Part shown: positions 1 to 8,363 of the stretch, one piece after another
Position numbering within the stretch: the stretch's first letter is position 1
Layout: each line of letters starts with the position of its first letter
Position numbers and translations under genes: made by a program
Notes under the pieces: generated by a model
What the model saw: the letters and a program-made list of their open reading frames with translations, nothing else
What the model was told of the DNA's origin: nothing
Databases searched by the model: none
From: an uncultured Alphaproteobacteria bacterium
GTDB lineage: Bacteria > Pseudomonadota > Alphaproteobacteria > Caulobacterales > Caulobacteraceae
Direction: 5' to 3'
Assembly (NCBI GenBank): GCA_903909375.1
Contig: CAIVVM010000040.1
Span: 56,090-120,089, forward strand
Length of the DNA stretch: 64,000 nt

Positions 1-1126
1 GGAGCGCAAGTGGGCGGGACTTGAGGACGAACGCCACGGCGTCCGTCAGTTCCAGGGTGGTCTTGGCGCCGTCGCGGACGAAGGGAATTGTGCGGGTGAT
101 CAGGGTTTCGTCTCCCTGACGAACGACCTCACCGCGGCGCTGGAGGATTTCGATGACAAGCCCCGCCAGTCGCGCAGGGTCGGCCTCGCGGATGTAGTGA
201 TTGTTGATGTGGTTGAGCTTGGCCCAATCCAGCCGGGCCGGCGCACTGACCACGTCCTTGATGTCGAACCAGGCGATGGCCTGAGCGTCGGAAAAGATCT
301 CGTCGTCGCCGTGGCCCCAGCCGAGTTTGGCCAGATAGTTGCGCAGCGTCTCCGGCAGATAGCCCATCTCGTCGAACTCGCCGACCGCCTGGGATCCGTG
401 TCGCTTTGACAGCTTCGCGCCATCGGGCCCGTGGATCATCGGCAGGTGCGCCCAGACCGGGATCTCCCAGTCCATCGCCTGATAGATGATGGTTTGCCGG
501 GCTGCGTTGTTGAGGTGGTCGTCACCGCGGATCACGTGGGTGATGGCCATGTCGTGGTCATCAACGACGACGGCCAGATTGTAGGTCGGATTGCCGTCTG
601 AGCGCAGGAGGATCAGATCGTCCAGGGTGCTGTTCTGGAAGCGCACATCGCCCTTGATGGCGTCCGCCACCACGGTGTCGCCTTCCAGCGGGCTCTTCAG
701 CCGCACAGCGTAGGGACGGTCAGGCCAGGTCGAAGGGTCAGCCTCCCGCCAGGCGGAGCGCACGACGCGGCCCTCCGCGCGGGCGCGTTCGCGTTCGATC
801 TCGAGCTCTTCAGCGGTCATGTAGTCCCGGTAGGCCTGACCCCGCGCCAGCAGTTCGGCGACTACCTCGCGGTGGCGGTCAGCGCGGGCGTACTGGAACA
901 CCGGCGGCTCGTCAGGCGTCATGCCCAGCCAGTTCAGGCCATCGAAAATCACCTGGACCGCAGCCTCGGTTGAGCGCTCGCGATCGGTGTCTTCCACGCG
1001 CACCAGGAATGTGCCACCCGTATGACGTGCAAAAAGCCAATTGAAAAGCGCAGTGCGAGCCGTGCCAATGTGCATCATTCCAGTGGGGGACGGAGCAATC
1101 CGGGTGCGGACGGGGCGATCTGACAT
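1..1126 (-). CDS. gltX: Glutamyl-tRNA synthetase, C-terminus beyond window
   Basis: Cytoplasmic class I aminoacyl-tRNA synthetase that charges tRNA-Glu with glutamate. About 375 N-terminal residues are visible on the minus strand; the C-terminal anticodon-binding part lies off the left edge. The start reads MSDRPVRTRIAPSPTG, the usual opening of the family, followed by the HIGH-type ATP motif HIGT near residue 20 and the KMSKS-type loop KLSKR encoded around positions 403-417. The reading frame is open throughout. It diverges from comEC with only 44 bp between the two starts, so both promoters must sit in or close to that gap. Many bacteria of this class carry two GltX-like enzymes, and the sequence alone does not tell whether this one is discriminating for tRNA-Glu or also charges tRNA-Gln. 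Confidence 0.96.
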   Translation of the reverse strand, partial: MSDRPVRTRIAPSPTGMMHIGTARTALFNWLFARHTGGTFLVRVEDTDRERSTEAAVQVIFDGLNWLGMTPDEPPVFQYARADRHREVVAELLARGQAYRDYMTAEELEIERERARAEGRVVRSAWREADPSTWPDRPYAVRLKSPLEGDTVVADAIKGDVRFQNSTLDDLILLRSDGNPTYNLAVVVDDHDMAITHVIRGDDHLNNAARQTIIYQAMDWEIPVWAHLPMIHGPDGAKLSKRHGSQAVGEFDEMGYLPETLRNYLAKLGWGHGDDEIFSDAQAIAWFDIKDVVSAPARLDWAKLNHINNHYIREADPARLAGLVIEILQRRGEVVRQGDETLITRTIPFVRDGAKTTLELTDAVAFVLKSRPLAL

Positions 1127-1170
1127 GAAGCTTGCAGGGGGTTACGTGGTCGCGGGGCGCGCGTCTTAGC

Positions 1171-3303
1171 ATGGCGGCTGTGGCGCATCCTAGCCTTGCG
1201 CGGGTTGCCGAGGTCCTGGTCGATCAGGTCGGAAGGCAGACCGACCGATGGACGCTCTGGACCCCCGTGGCGCTGGGTCTGGGGTGCGCGCTTTACTTCG
1301 GCCTGCCGCGGGAGCCGCAGAACCTGGTGGCCTGGGGATTGCTGCCGTTCGTGGTCGGGCTCCTGATCGCCACCCGGTGGAGCGCCTGGCGCGTTTTGAC
1401 CGTCGCGCTGGTGCTCAGCGCCTGCGGCCTTGGCGGTTTCGCCGTGGCAAAACTGCGCACAGAGAGCGTGAAGGGTCCTGTGGCGCTGGCCGGCGCGCGG
1501 CCCCAGTGGGTTGAGGCCTGGGTGGTGGATGTGGCCGCGCCGGGGCAGGGTGGTCAGCGGCTGTTGCTGGCCCCCGTCAGGATTGGCGACTGGCCGCCGG
1601 CGGCTACGCCGATCCGGATCCGGGTGACCCTGCGGCCCGCGGCAGAATTGCCATCGCCGGGCGATCCGGTCCGGCTGCTGGCGATCCTGAATCCGCCCCC
1701 GCCGCCGGCCAGTCCTGGCTCCTACGATTTCGCACGCGACGCCTATTTCGAGAGCGTGGGCGCGGTGGGGCTGGCGCTTCGGGCTCCCCAGTGGGTCGCC
1801 GCAGACACGGCGCCTCCCTGGAGATTGCGCCTGACCATGCGGATCAACGCTGTCCGTTGGGCGCTGACGCAACGCATTGTCGATACCCTGGGTCCGGAGA
1901 CCGGGGGGCTCGCGGCGGCGATGACCACGGGCCATGAAGCCTTCATACCGCGCGAACAGGTGGAAAATCTGCGGGCCGCGGGGTTGGCGCACATAATCTC
2001 GATCAGTGGCTTGCATATGGCGATCGTGGGCGGCTTCGCCTTTGCAGCCGCACGACTGGCCGTGGCGGCCTGGCCCTGGCTGGCCTTGCGCGTGCCCGGC
2101 AAGAAGGTGGCCGCCCTGTTCGGTCTGGCTGCCGTGGGAGGGTATCTGGTGCTGTCAGGCGCGCCGCCGCCGGCCGAACGTGCGGCGATCACAGCGGCGG
2201 TGGCGTTCGCCGCCATCCTAGCAGATCGCCAGGCCATCAGCCTGCATGCGCTGGCTCTGGCGGCCATGGCCGTTCTGTTGATCCATCCTGAGGCGGTAAC
2301 GGAGCCCGGGTTCCAGATGTCCTTTGCGGCCACGGCCGCATTGGTGGCCCTGGCTGAAATCTGGCCACGCCCGGTGCGTGAGATCGATGTGCCATGGCCC
2401 ATCCGGCTGACGCAGGCGGCTGCGACCTGGACCCTCGCCAGCATCGCGGTCAGTTTCATTGCAGGTCTGGCGACGGGCCCATTCGCGATCCAGCATTTCA
2501 ATCGTGTTTCGACCTTCGGTCTCTTTGCAAACCTTGCCGTGGCGCCAATTTCCTCTTTTCTGATGATGCCAGGCTTGGCCCTGGGCGCCGCATTGACCCC
2601 GCTCGGGCTGGGCCAGGCGCCCCTGGAGGTGGCGGGCTGGTCCATCAGTCTGATGAACCAGATTGCGGCGATCACGGCGGGAGCGCCGGCAGCTCAGGTT
2701 GTCGTGCCAAGTGCACCGGACTGGGTGTTGCCGGTCAGCTTTCTGGGGTTGCTGTTCGCCTGCCTCTGGCGCGGTCATCTGCGCTGGATCGGCATTCCCG
2801 TCGCGTGCGCCGTGCTGTGGGCGCCCAGACCGCCGCCGCCAGACATCTGGATCAGCGCTGATGGCGCGGCGGTGGCGGTTCGAGACGGCAAGGACGCGGT
2901 ACTCCTTCGGCCGGACGTGAAGCTCTTCGGCGCCGAGCTCTGGGCGCGCAGGCGCGGCCTGACACCGCTTGCGACGGAAGCCGATCGCGATTCCCGGTTT
3001 GCCTGTGACGCGTGGAGTTGTGCGCCGCTCGCCGCTGCGCCCGTGAAGCTGGCTGCAGCCTGGAATGTCCGAAGACCTCTCAAGGAGGGGCGGCTTGAGG
3101 CCCTGTGCGCGTCAGCTGAGATTGTGGTGCTACGCAACGAATTCCGGCCGGAAACCTGCCGGGCGGGCCTTGTCCTGACCGGCCTGGAGTTTGCGCAGGG
3201 TGGCTCGGCCGAAATCTATCGCGCCGGCTCAGGCTGGCGTGTTGAATGGGCGCAGTCCCTGCGCGGACGCAGGCCCTGGACCTGGGGCTATGATCCCCGA
3301 TGA
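1171..3303 (+). CDS. comEC: ComEC/Rec2 family DNA-uptake channel protein
   Basis: Inner-membrane protein of the ComEC/Rec2 family, which carries single-stranded DNA into the cytoplasm during transformation. About 710 residues, many in hydrophobic segments. The competence domain carries the signature SISGLHM near residue 280. The N-terminal part fits DUF4131. I see no HxHxDH metallo-beta-lactamase motif in the C-terminal 180 residues, so the nuclease-like domain of Bacillus ComEC is absent or degenerate, as I recall for many alphaproteobacterial relatives. I chose ATG 1171; a TTG at 1132 in the same frame would add 13 non-hydrophobic residues and run into the gltX start region. It converges on lexA; a GC-rich inverted repeat (7 bp arms at 3321-3327 and 3342-3348, no T-tract) lies between the stops. 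Confidence 0.9.
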   Translation: MAAVAHPSLARVAEVLVDQVGRQTDRWTLWTPVALGLGCALYFGLPREPQNLVAWGLLPFVVGLLIATRWSAWRVLTVALVLSACGLGGFAVAKLRTESVKGPVALAGARPQWVEAWVVDVAAPGQGGQRLLLAPVRIGDWPPAATPIRIRVTLRPAAELPSPGDPVRLLAILNPPPPPASPGSYDFARDAYFESVGAVGLALRAPQWVAADTAPPWRLRLTMRINAVRWALTQRIVDTLGPETGGLAAAMTTGHEAFIPREQVENLRAAGLAHIISISGLHMAIVGGFAFAAARLAVAAWPWLALRVPGKKVAALFGLAAVGGYLVLSGAPPPAERAAITAAVAFAAILADRQAISLHALALAAMAVLLIHPEAVTEPGFQMSFAATAALVALAEIWPRPVREIDVPWPIRLTQAAATWTLASIAVSFIAGLATGPFAIQHFNRVSTFGLFANLAVAPISSFLMMPGLALGAALTPLGLGQAPLEVAGWSISLMNQIAAITAGAPAAQVVVPSAPDWVLPVSFLGLLFACLWRGHLRWIGIPVACAVLWAPRPPPPDIWISADGAAVAVRDGKDAVLLRPDVKLFGAELWARRRGLTPLATEADRDSRFACDAWSCAPLAAAPVKLAAAWNVRRPLKEGRLEALCASAEIVVLRNEFRPETCRAGLVLTGLEFAQGGSAEIYRAGSGWRVEWAQSLRGRRPWTWGYDPR

Positions 3304-3367
3304 CATCCGCCAGACATCTCCGCCCGCCACGGGGGCGGCGAGCGGGCGCCACATGTCGCGTTCGCAT

Positions 3368-4057
3368 TCAGTGATAGCGGCGGATGAGTCCCACCAGTTT
3401 GCCCTGCACGGCGACCTGATCCGGTCCGAAGATGCGGGTTTCGTAGGCTGGATTGGCGGCTTCCAGCGCGATCGAGGCGCCCTTTTTCCGCAGCCGCTTC
3501 AGGGTGGCTTCCTCACCATCGATCAGGGCTACGACGATATCGCCGGACACCGCACTGTCGGTTTTCTTGATGACCACAAAGTCGCCGTCGAGAATGCCGG
3601 CGTTGATCATTGAGTCCCCGGCGATCTCGAGCACGAAGTGTTCGCCGGCGCCCAGAATGCTCTCGGGGACTGGCATCCGGTCGCGTTCCTGCTGGATCGC
3701 CGCGATAGGCGTTCCGGCGGCGATCTTGCCAAGGATAGGAAGTTCCCGACTGTCGTTCGCGGCCACCTGGACCAGACCCGAACCATCCACCAGTTGCGGC
3801 TTGAACGGCGCGCGACCCTTTGGCGGCGCGGCGGCCGTGGCCTGCTGCGGCAGCTTCACCACCTCCAGGGCCCGGGCCCGGTGCGGCAACCGGCGCAGGA
3901 AGCCGCGTTCCTCGAGGGCTGTGATCAATCGGTGAATGCCGGATTTGGAGGCCAGATCCAGTGCCTCCTTCATCTCGTCAAATGACGGCGAGACGCCGCT
4001 TTCCTTGATCCGCTCATGAATGAACATGAGCAACTCGTGCTGCTTGCGGGTGAGCAT
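3368..4057 (-). CDS. lexA: LexA SOS repressor and autoprotease
   Basis: Transcriptional repressor of the SOS DNA-damage response; RecA filaments trigger its self-cleavage. 229 residues from ATG 4057. The N-terminal winged helix (about 1-65) begins [10 protein letters not shown], as in other alphaproteobacterial LexA proteins. The C-terminal S24 peptidase domain shows the Ala114-Gly115 cleavage site (KIAAG), catalytic Ser149 (AGDSM) and Lys187 (EATLKRL). The frame extends upstream to 4078, but family members start at MLTRK. A GTTC-N7-GTTC operator 41 bp upstream predicts autoregulation. It lies downstream of trpC on the same strand and converges on comEC. Confidence 0.97.
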   Translation of the reverse strand: MLTRKQHELLMFIHERIKESGVSPSFDEMKEALDLASKSGIHRLITALEERGFLRRLPHRARALEVVKLPQQATAAAPPKGRAPFKPQLVDGSGLVQVAANDSRELPILGKIAAGTPIAAIQQERDRMPVPESILGAGEHFVLEIAGDSMINAGILDGDFVVIKKTDSAVSGDIVVALIDGEEATLKRLRKKGASIALEAANPAYETRIFGPDQVAVQGKLVGLIRRYH

Positions 4058-4097
4058 GGTGACAACCTCGAAGAACAAAGCGCAAACGCTTGACGAT

Positions 4098-4112
4098 GTT
4101 CTCTAGGTGTTC
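4098..4112 (-). promoter_or_regulatory. LexA box upstream of lexA
   Basis: The plus strand reads GTTC, seven bases, GTTC: the direct-repeat SOS operator established for alphaproteobacteria, unlike the palindromic box of Escherichia coli. It ends 41 bp before the lexA start codon, a suitable place for autorepression. I saw no second perfect copy elsewhere in the window, though I did not scan by computer. Confidence 0.85.
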
Positions 4113-4175
4113 CGGGTTAATGTCAAGTTACCAACCAGCCTGTTGAATCCATGAAGTTTTTCCGACAGTGGCGTT

Positions 4176-4952
4176 TTAGCTCAGCAGGGAGCGAGTCGCA
4201 GCTTCAACGTCTTCCTGGCGCATCAGGCTCTCGCCGACGAGCATCGCCGCGGCGCCGGATCGTTCCAGTCGTGCGGCGTCGGCCGAGGTGAAGATTCCGC
4301 TTTCGGTGACGAGGATGGCCCCGGGGGGCGCGGCGGCGGCCAGTCGTTCTGTGGCCCCCAGATCGGTGACGAAGGTACGCAGGTCGCGGTTGTTGATGCC
4401 GACCAGATCGGCGGCCAGCTGACCGGCCCGCGCCATCTCGGCTGCGTCGTGAACCTCGACCAGGACATCCATGCCGTGGCGGCGGGCCTCGGCGATCAAC
4501 TCGCCGGCCAGGCTATCGTCGACCATCGCCAGTATGACCAGTATGGCGTCAGCCCCGAGCGCCCGCGACTCGGCCACCTGCCAGGGATCGACCAGAAATT
4601 CCTTGCGCAGACAGGGCAGGTTGCAGGCCTCCCGGGCAGCGGTCAGAAAGGCGTCGGCGCCCTGGAAGCTGGGGGTATCGGTCAGGACGGACAGACAGGC
4701 GGCCCCGCCGGCCTGGTAGGCCCGAGCCAGGGCGGGCGGATCGAAGTCCGCGCGGATCACGCCCTTGGACGGCGAGGCCTTCTTGATCTCGGCGATCAGT
4801 GCGAGCCGACCCGGGCCATGCGCCTTGATGAGCGCCGCGCGAAAGCCCCGCGGGGGTGTGACCCCACCTGTCCCTATGGTCGGGTGCGCCGCCTTGCGGA
4901 CGGCGACCTCCTCGCGTTTGTACGCTGCAATGCGGTCCAGGATGTCGCTCAT
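4176..4952 (-). CDS. trpC: Indole-3-glycerol phosphate synthase
   Basis: Fourth step of tryptophan synthesis: closes the indole ring of CdRP to give indole-3-glycerol phosphate, in the cytoplasm. 258 residues, full length for a monofunctional TrpC. Visible TIM-barrel motifs are [12 protein letters not shown] (catalytic Lys, about residues 54-65), [10 protein letters not shown] (about 114-123) and VGINNRDL (about 183-190). The start overlaps the trpD stop by 4 bp, so the two are probably translationally coupled. In many alphaproteobacteria moaC and moeA follow trpC before lexA; here lexA comes next directly. Confidence 0.97.
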   Translation of the reverse strand: MSDILDRIAAYKREEVAVRKAAHPTIGTGGVTPPRGFRAALIKAHGPGRLALIAEIKKASPSKGVIRADFDPPALARAYQAGGAACLSVLTDTPSFQGADAFLTAAREACNLPCLRKEFLVDPWQVAESRALGADAILVILAMVDDSLAGELIAEARRHGMDVLVEVHDAAEMARAGQLAADLVGINNRDLRTFVTDLGATERLAAAAPPGAILVTESGIFTSADAARLERSGAAAMLVGESLMRQEDVEAATRSLLS

Positions 4953-5962
4953 CGCGGCGCGATCTCCACCAGCCTGTGCAACGACGCCCGGGCGCGTCCG
5001 TCGTCGATGACCTGCCGCGCCAGATCGACGCCGTCGGCCAGGGTTTCGCAGGTCCCGCTTACGACAAAGGCGGCCGCGGCATTCAGCAGGACAATGTCGC
5101 GATAGGGGCCAGGCTCGCCATCCAGCAGGCGGCGAAGGGCCCCAGCGTTCTGGGCCGGACTATCGCCGGTCAGATCTGACAATCGGGCGCGAGGCAGGCC
5201 AACCTCCTCCGGCGACACGGTGAACTCGCGGACCTGCCCGTCGTGATACTCGGCGACCCTGGTGACGCCCGTTGTCGTGAGCTCGTCCATGCCGTCGCCA
5301 TGCACGACCCAGGCGCGCTCTGAACCCAGCGCGCCCAGCGCGGTCGCGAGTGGGGTCACCCAATGGGGAGCGAACACGCCCACGACCTGCCGCGCCGCGC
5401 CGGCGGGATTGGTCAGCGGTCCCAGCAGGTTGAAGATCGTCCGGAAGCCCAGTTCAGCGCGGATCGGCGAAACGTGGCGCATGGCGCTGTGATGGGCCGG
5501 GGCGAACAGAAAGCAGATCCCGGCCTCGTCGAGCGCCTGGCGCTGTCGGTCCAGACCAGGATCGATGGCGACGCCGAGTTCGGAGAGAACGTCGGCGGCG
5601 CCTGACTTCGAGGACAGCGCGCGATTGCCGTGCTTGGCCACCTTCAGCCCGCCGCCGGCCGCCACGAAGCTGACGGCGGTCGAGATGTTCAGGGTGTGCA
5701 GGCCGTCGCCGCCGGTGCCGCAGACGTCGATGGTGGGGTAGGGCGTCTCCAGCGAAAGCGACGCTGCGCGCATCGCCCGCGCGCCGGCCGTGATCTCGCC
5801 CACCGTTTCGCCGCGCATCCGGATGGCGGTCAGCGCCGCGCCGATCTGGGCCGGGCTGGGTTCGCCGCGCAGGCAGGCGGCGAAAAAGTCCTGTGCTTCG
5901 GCCTCGGTCAGGATGGCGCCGTCGGCGAGGCGCGATAGCAGCGGCTTGAAGGCGTCAGACAT
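4949..5962 (-). CDS. trpD: Anthranilate phosphoribosyltransferase
   Basis: Joins anthranilate to PRPP in tryptophan synthesis. 337 residues, normal length. The PRPP-binding signature CGTGGD is at about residue 81, followed by the [15 protein letters not shown] anthranilate and metal region at about 109-123. It is the third trp gene of the minus-strand set: 13 bp separate it from trpG upstream, and it overlaps trpC by 4 bp. Confidence 0.97.
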   Translation of the reverse strand: MSDAFKPLLSRLADGAILTEAEAQDFFAACLRGEPSPAQIGAALTAIRMRGETVGEITAGARAMRAASLSLETPYPTIDVCGTGGDGLHTLNISTAVSFVAAGGGLKVAKHGNRALSSKSGAADVLSELGVAIDPGLDRQRQALDEAGICFLFAPAHHSAMRHVSPIRAELGFRTIFNLLGPLTNPAGAARQVVGVFAPHWVTPLATALGALGSERAWVVHGDGMDELTTTGVTRVAEYHDGQVREFTVSPEEVGLPRARLSDLTGDSPAQNAGALRRLLDGEPGPYRDIVLLNAAAAFVVSGTCETLADGVDLARQVIDDGRARASLHRLVEIAPR

Positions 5963-5975
5963 CTGTCGGGCGCGG

Positions 5976-6566
5976 TCAGACCTGGGACAGGCGCTTGACG
6001 CCGGCCAGGTCGAGGAAATTGCCCAGCAGTTCGTGGCCGCACTCGGTGGCGATGGATTCCGGGTGAAACTGCACGCCGAAGATCGGCCGCGTGCGATGCT
6101 GCAGCCCCATGATCTCGCCGTCCTCGGTGCGCGCGGTCACCTCGAGTTCGGGGGGAAGGCCGCCCTGCTGCACCGCCAGGCTGTGGTAACGCGTGGCGGT
6201 GAAGGGGCTTTTCAGGCCGGCGAAGACGCCGCGATTGTCGTGGTGGATCTGGCTGGTCTTGCCGTGCATCAGGGCGCCGGCGCGTACCACCTCGCCGCCA
6301 AACGCCTGGCCGATGGACTGATGACCCAGACAGACCCCGAAAATCGGCAGGTCGTCAGGCGCCTGTTTGATCAGGTCCAGGCAGATGCCGGCCTCGTTCG
6401 GCGTTTTCGGGCCCGGCGACAGCAGGACCGCTTCCGGACGCAGGGCCAGGGCCTCGGCGACGGAGAGCGCGTCATTGCGCACGACAAGCGTCTCGGCCCC
6501 AAGCTCGTTCAGATAGTGGACGAGGTTGTAGGTAAAGCTGTCGTAGTTATCGACGACCAGGATCAT
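5976..6566 (-). CDS. trpG: Anthranilate synthase glutaminase subunit
   Basis: Class I glutamine amidotransferase that passes ammonia from glutamine to TrpE. 196 residues from ATG 6566, giving [15 protein letters not shown], the standard TrpG/PabA start; the open frame runs further upstream but without family similarity. The nucleophile Cys lies in GVCLGHQ (about residue 82) and the His-Glu pair in VQFHPESI near the end. A single trpG may also serve folate synthesis (pabA role) if the genome has no other copy, which cannot be seen here. Confidence 0.96.
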   Translation of the reverse strand: MILVVDNYDSFTYNLVHYLNELGAETLVVRNDALSVAEALALRPEAVLLSPGPKTPNEAGICLDLIKQAPDDLPIFGVCLGHQSIGQAFGGEVVRAGALMHGKTSQIHHDNRGVFAGLKSPFTATRYHSLAVQQGGLPPELEVTARTEDGEIMGLQHRTRPIFGVQFHPESIATECGHELLGNFLDLAGVKRLSQV

Positions 6567-6617
6567 GGGTGTGTCATAGGCTTTGCCGCGGCGCGCGCCA
6601 AGCTGGATGCTGTGGGT

Positions 6618-6821
6618 ATGTCGCTTACCGATTCGAGCCTTGACCGCGGAGAGTTCGCCCGCTGCCGCGCGCTGCTTAATCCGCCGGCCCGGCGCGAGCC
6701 GATCTGGCCCGCGCTCGCAGCCGCTACTGCGCTGGCCGTAAGTTCGCTGGCCTTTGCCGTGGTCATGATCCTGGCGCCGCCGGTCCAGACGGAACACGTG
6801 GCGTCGGGTGCGCCGGAATAG
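6618..6821 (+). CDS. Small single-pass membrane protein, unknown
   Basis: A 67-residue frame that fills the 264 bp gap between trpG and trpE on the opposite strand. It has a charged N-terminus (about 1-28), one hydrophobic span of roughly 25 residues ([21 protein letters not shown] and on) and a short polar tail, which is how a single-span inner-membrane protein looks. I see no clear ribosome-binding site. A competing 67-residue frame on the minus strand (6563-6766) overlaps the trpG start by ATGA but is Ala/Ser/Arg-rich and looks like a shadow. I do not recognise the family. Confidence 0.5.
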   Translation: MSLTDSSLDRGEFARCRALLNPPARREPIWPALAAATALAVSSLAFAVVMILAPPVQTEHVASGAPE

Positions 6822-6830
6822 TCCGAACCT

Positions 6831-8363
6831 CTAGATAAACCGCCAGCTCTCGTCCGCGGCTTTTCGCAGGGCTCGGGCCTTATGCAGGGTCTCGTCGTAC
6901 TCTGCGTCGGGATTGCTGTCGGCGACGACGCCGGCGCCTGCCTGGACGTACATCATGCCATCCTTGAAAATGGCGGTGCGCAGGACGATGCAGGTGTCGA
7001 CCGAGCCGTCCGAGCCGAAGTAACCGACGGCGCCGGCGTAGGCGATGCCCCGCTTCTCGATCTCGAGCTCGTCGATGATCTCCATGGCCCGCACCTTGGG
7101 CGCGCCGGAAAGGGTGCCGGCGGGCAGGGCGGCCATGACCACATCCACGGGATCGAGCCCCTCCGGCGCGTCACCCTCGACGTTGGAGACCAGGTGCATC
7201 ACGTGGCTGTAGCGCTCGACGAAGAAGCTGGCGGTGACGCGCACGCGGGGCGTACGGCTGGGCGGGGCCGGTTCATTGGCGCCCGACTGCTTCAGCATGG
7301 CCACGCGGCCCACGTCGTTGCGGCCGAGGTCCAGCAACATCAGATGCTCGGCGCGTTCCTTCGGATCGGCGATGAGTTCCTGCTCGAGCGCCCGGTCCTC
7401 CTCCGGCGTCGCGCCGCGCGGGCGGGTGCCGGCGAGCGGGCGGATGGTGATCTTGCCGTCGCGCAGCCGGACCAGGATTTCGGGCGAAGAGCCGGCCAGG
7501 TGGAACGTTCCGAAATCCAGGAAAAACAGGAATGGCGAGGGGTTGGTCCGGCGCAGGGACCGATAGAGCGCGAACGGGTCTTGCGGGAAGGGCGCCCGCA
7601 ACCGGTGGCTGGGCACGACCTGGAAGATGTCTCCGGCCTGGATGTAGCCCTTCGCCGTCTCGACGATTCCCCGAAAGGTCTCGCGGTCGACCGGGGTGGT
7701 GAAGCGGTCCGGCTCAGGCTTCGCCGTGCCCAGCAGGGGCGCGGCGGGTTTTTTCAGGTCTTCAATGACCGCCTGCAGCCGGCCCTGCGCGGCGGCGTAG
7801 GCATCGGCCGCCGACGCTTCGTCGGGACGCACCGACGTCACCAGGATGATCTCCTGGGCGATGGCGTCGAAGATGGCCACGATCGAGGGGCGCGCCAGCA
7901 CGCTGTCGGGCAGGTTCAGCGGGTCTGGATTGACGTTGGGCAGGCGCTCGACCAGCCGGATCATGTCGTAGCCGATGGCCCCGAAGACGCCCGCCGCCAT
8001 GGGCGGGAGTCCGGCCGGAAGCTCGATCCTTGACGCGGCCAGCAGGTCGCGCAGGGAATCCAGCGCCGCGCCCGGCTCCGCAGTGAACTGCTCTGCCGCG
8101 ATGTCCGGACCCCGGGCGATCTCGGCCGTCTCACCCCGGCAGCGCCAGACGAGGTCCGGGTTCAGGGTGATGATCGAGTAGCGCGCACGGAAAGCCCCGC
8201 CCTCGACGGATTCGAACAGGAACGCGTAGGGCTTGCCGTGTCCGATCTTCAGGAAGGCGGAGACCGGCGTCTCGAGATCATCGATCAGCCGGGTCCAGAC
8301 GACCTGGGGAGCTCCGCCGTCGTAGGTCGATGAGAAGGCCTCGAACGGCGGTTCTGAAATCAC
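6831..8363 (-). CDS. trpE: Anthranilate synthase component I
   Basis: Converts chorismate to anthranilate using ammonia from TrpG; the committing and usually feedback-inhibited step of tryptophan synthesis. 510 residues, normal length. The chorismate-binding core shows SSPEILV, GTRPRG and the LDLGRNDVGRV motif in the C-terminal half; the N-terminal FESVEGG region matches the tryptophan-sensing part of the family (LLESxE). ATG 8363 overlaps the ppiD stop by 4 bp, so trpE seems to be read from the ppiD transcript, and no leader peptide or attenuator is possible directly in front of it. Confidence 0.97.
   Translation of the reverse strand: MISEPPFEAFSSTYDGGAPQVVWTRLIDDLETPVSAFLKIGHGKPYAFLFESVEGGAFRARYSIITLNPDLVWRCRGETAEIARGPDIAAEQFTAEPGAALDSLRDLLAASRIELPAGLPPMAAGVFGAIGYDMIRLVERLPNVNPDPLNLPDSVLARPSIVAIFDAIAQEIILVTSVRPDEASAADAYAAAQGRLQAVIEDLKKPAAPLLGTAKPEPDRFTTPVDRETFRGIVETAKGYIQAGDIFQVVPSHRLRAPFPQDPFALYRSLRRTNPSPFLFFLDFGTFHLAGSSPEILVRLRDGKITIRPLAGTRPRGATPEEDRALEQELIADPKERAEHLMLLDLGRNDVGRVAMLKQSGANEPAPPSRTPRVRVTASFFVERYSHVMHLVSNVEGDAPEGLDPVDVVMAALPAGTLSGAPKVRAMEIIDELEIEKRGIAYAGAVGYFGSDGSVDTCIVLRTAIFKDGMMYVQAGAGVVADSNPDAEYDETLHKARALRKAADESWRFI

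Noticed and set aside
3321..3348. GC-rich inverted repeat between comEC and lexA as a two-way terminator
   Set aside because: Stem of 7 bp with a 14-base GC-rich loop and no T-tract in either direction; mentioned under comEC only.
4117..4131. TTAA-N7-TTAC upstream of lexA as a CtrA site
   Set aside because: The second half is imperfect and it lies next to a clear LexA box; a single chance match in an AT-richer spacer is likely.
6563..6766. 67-residue minus-strand frame overlapping trpG by ATGA
   Set aside because: Composition is Ala/Ser/Arg-rich without hydrophobic or domain features; the overlap can occur by chance. The opposite-strand frame looks better.
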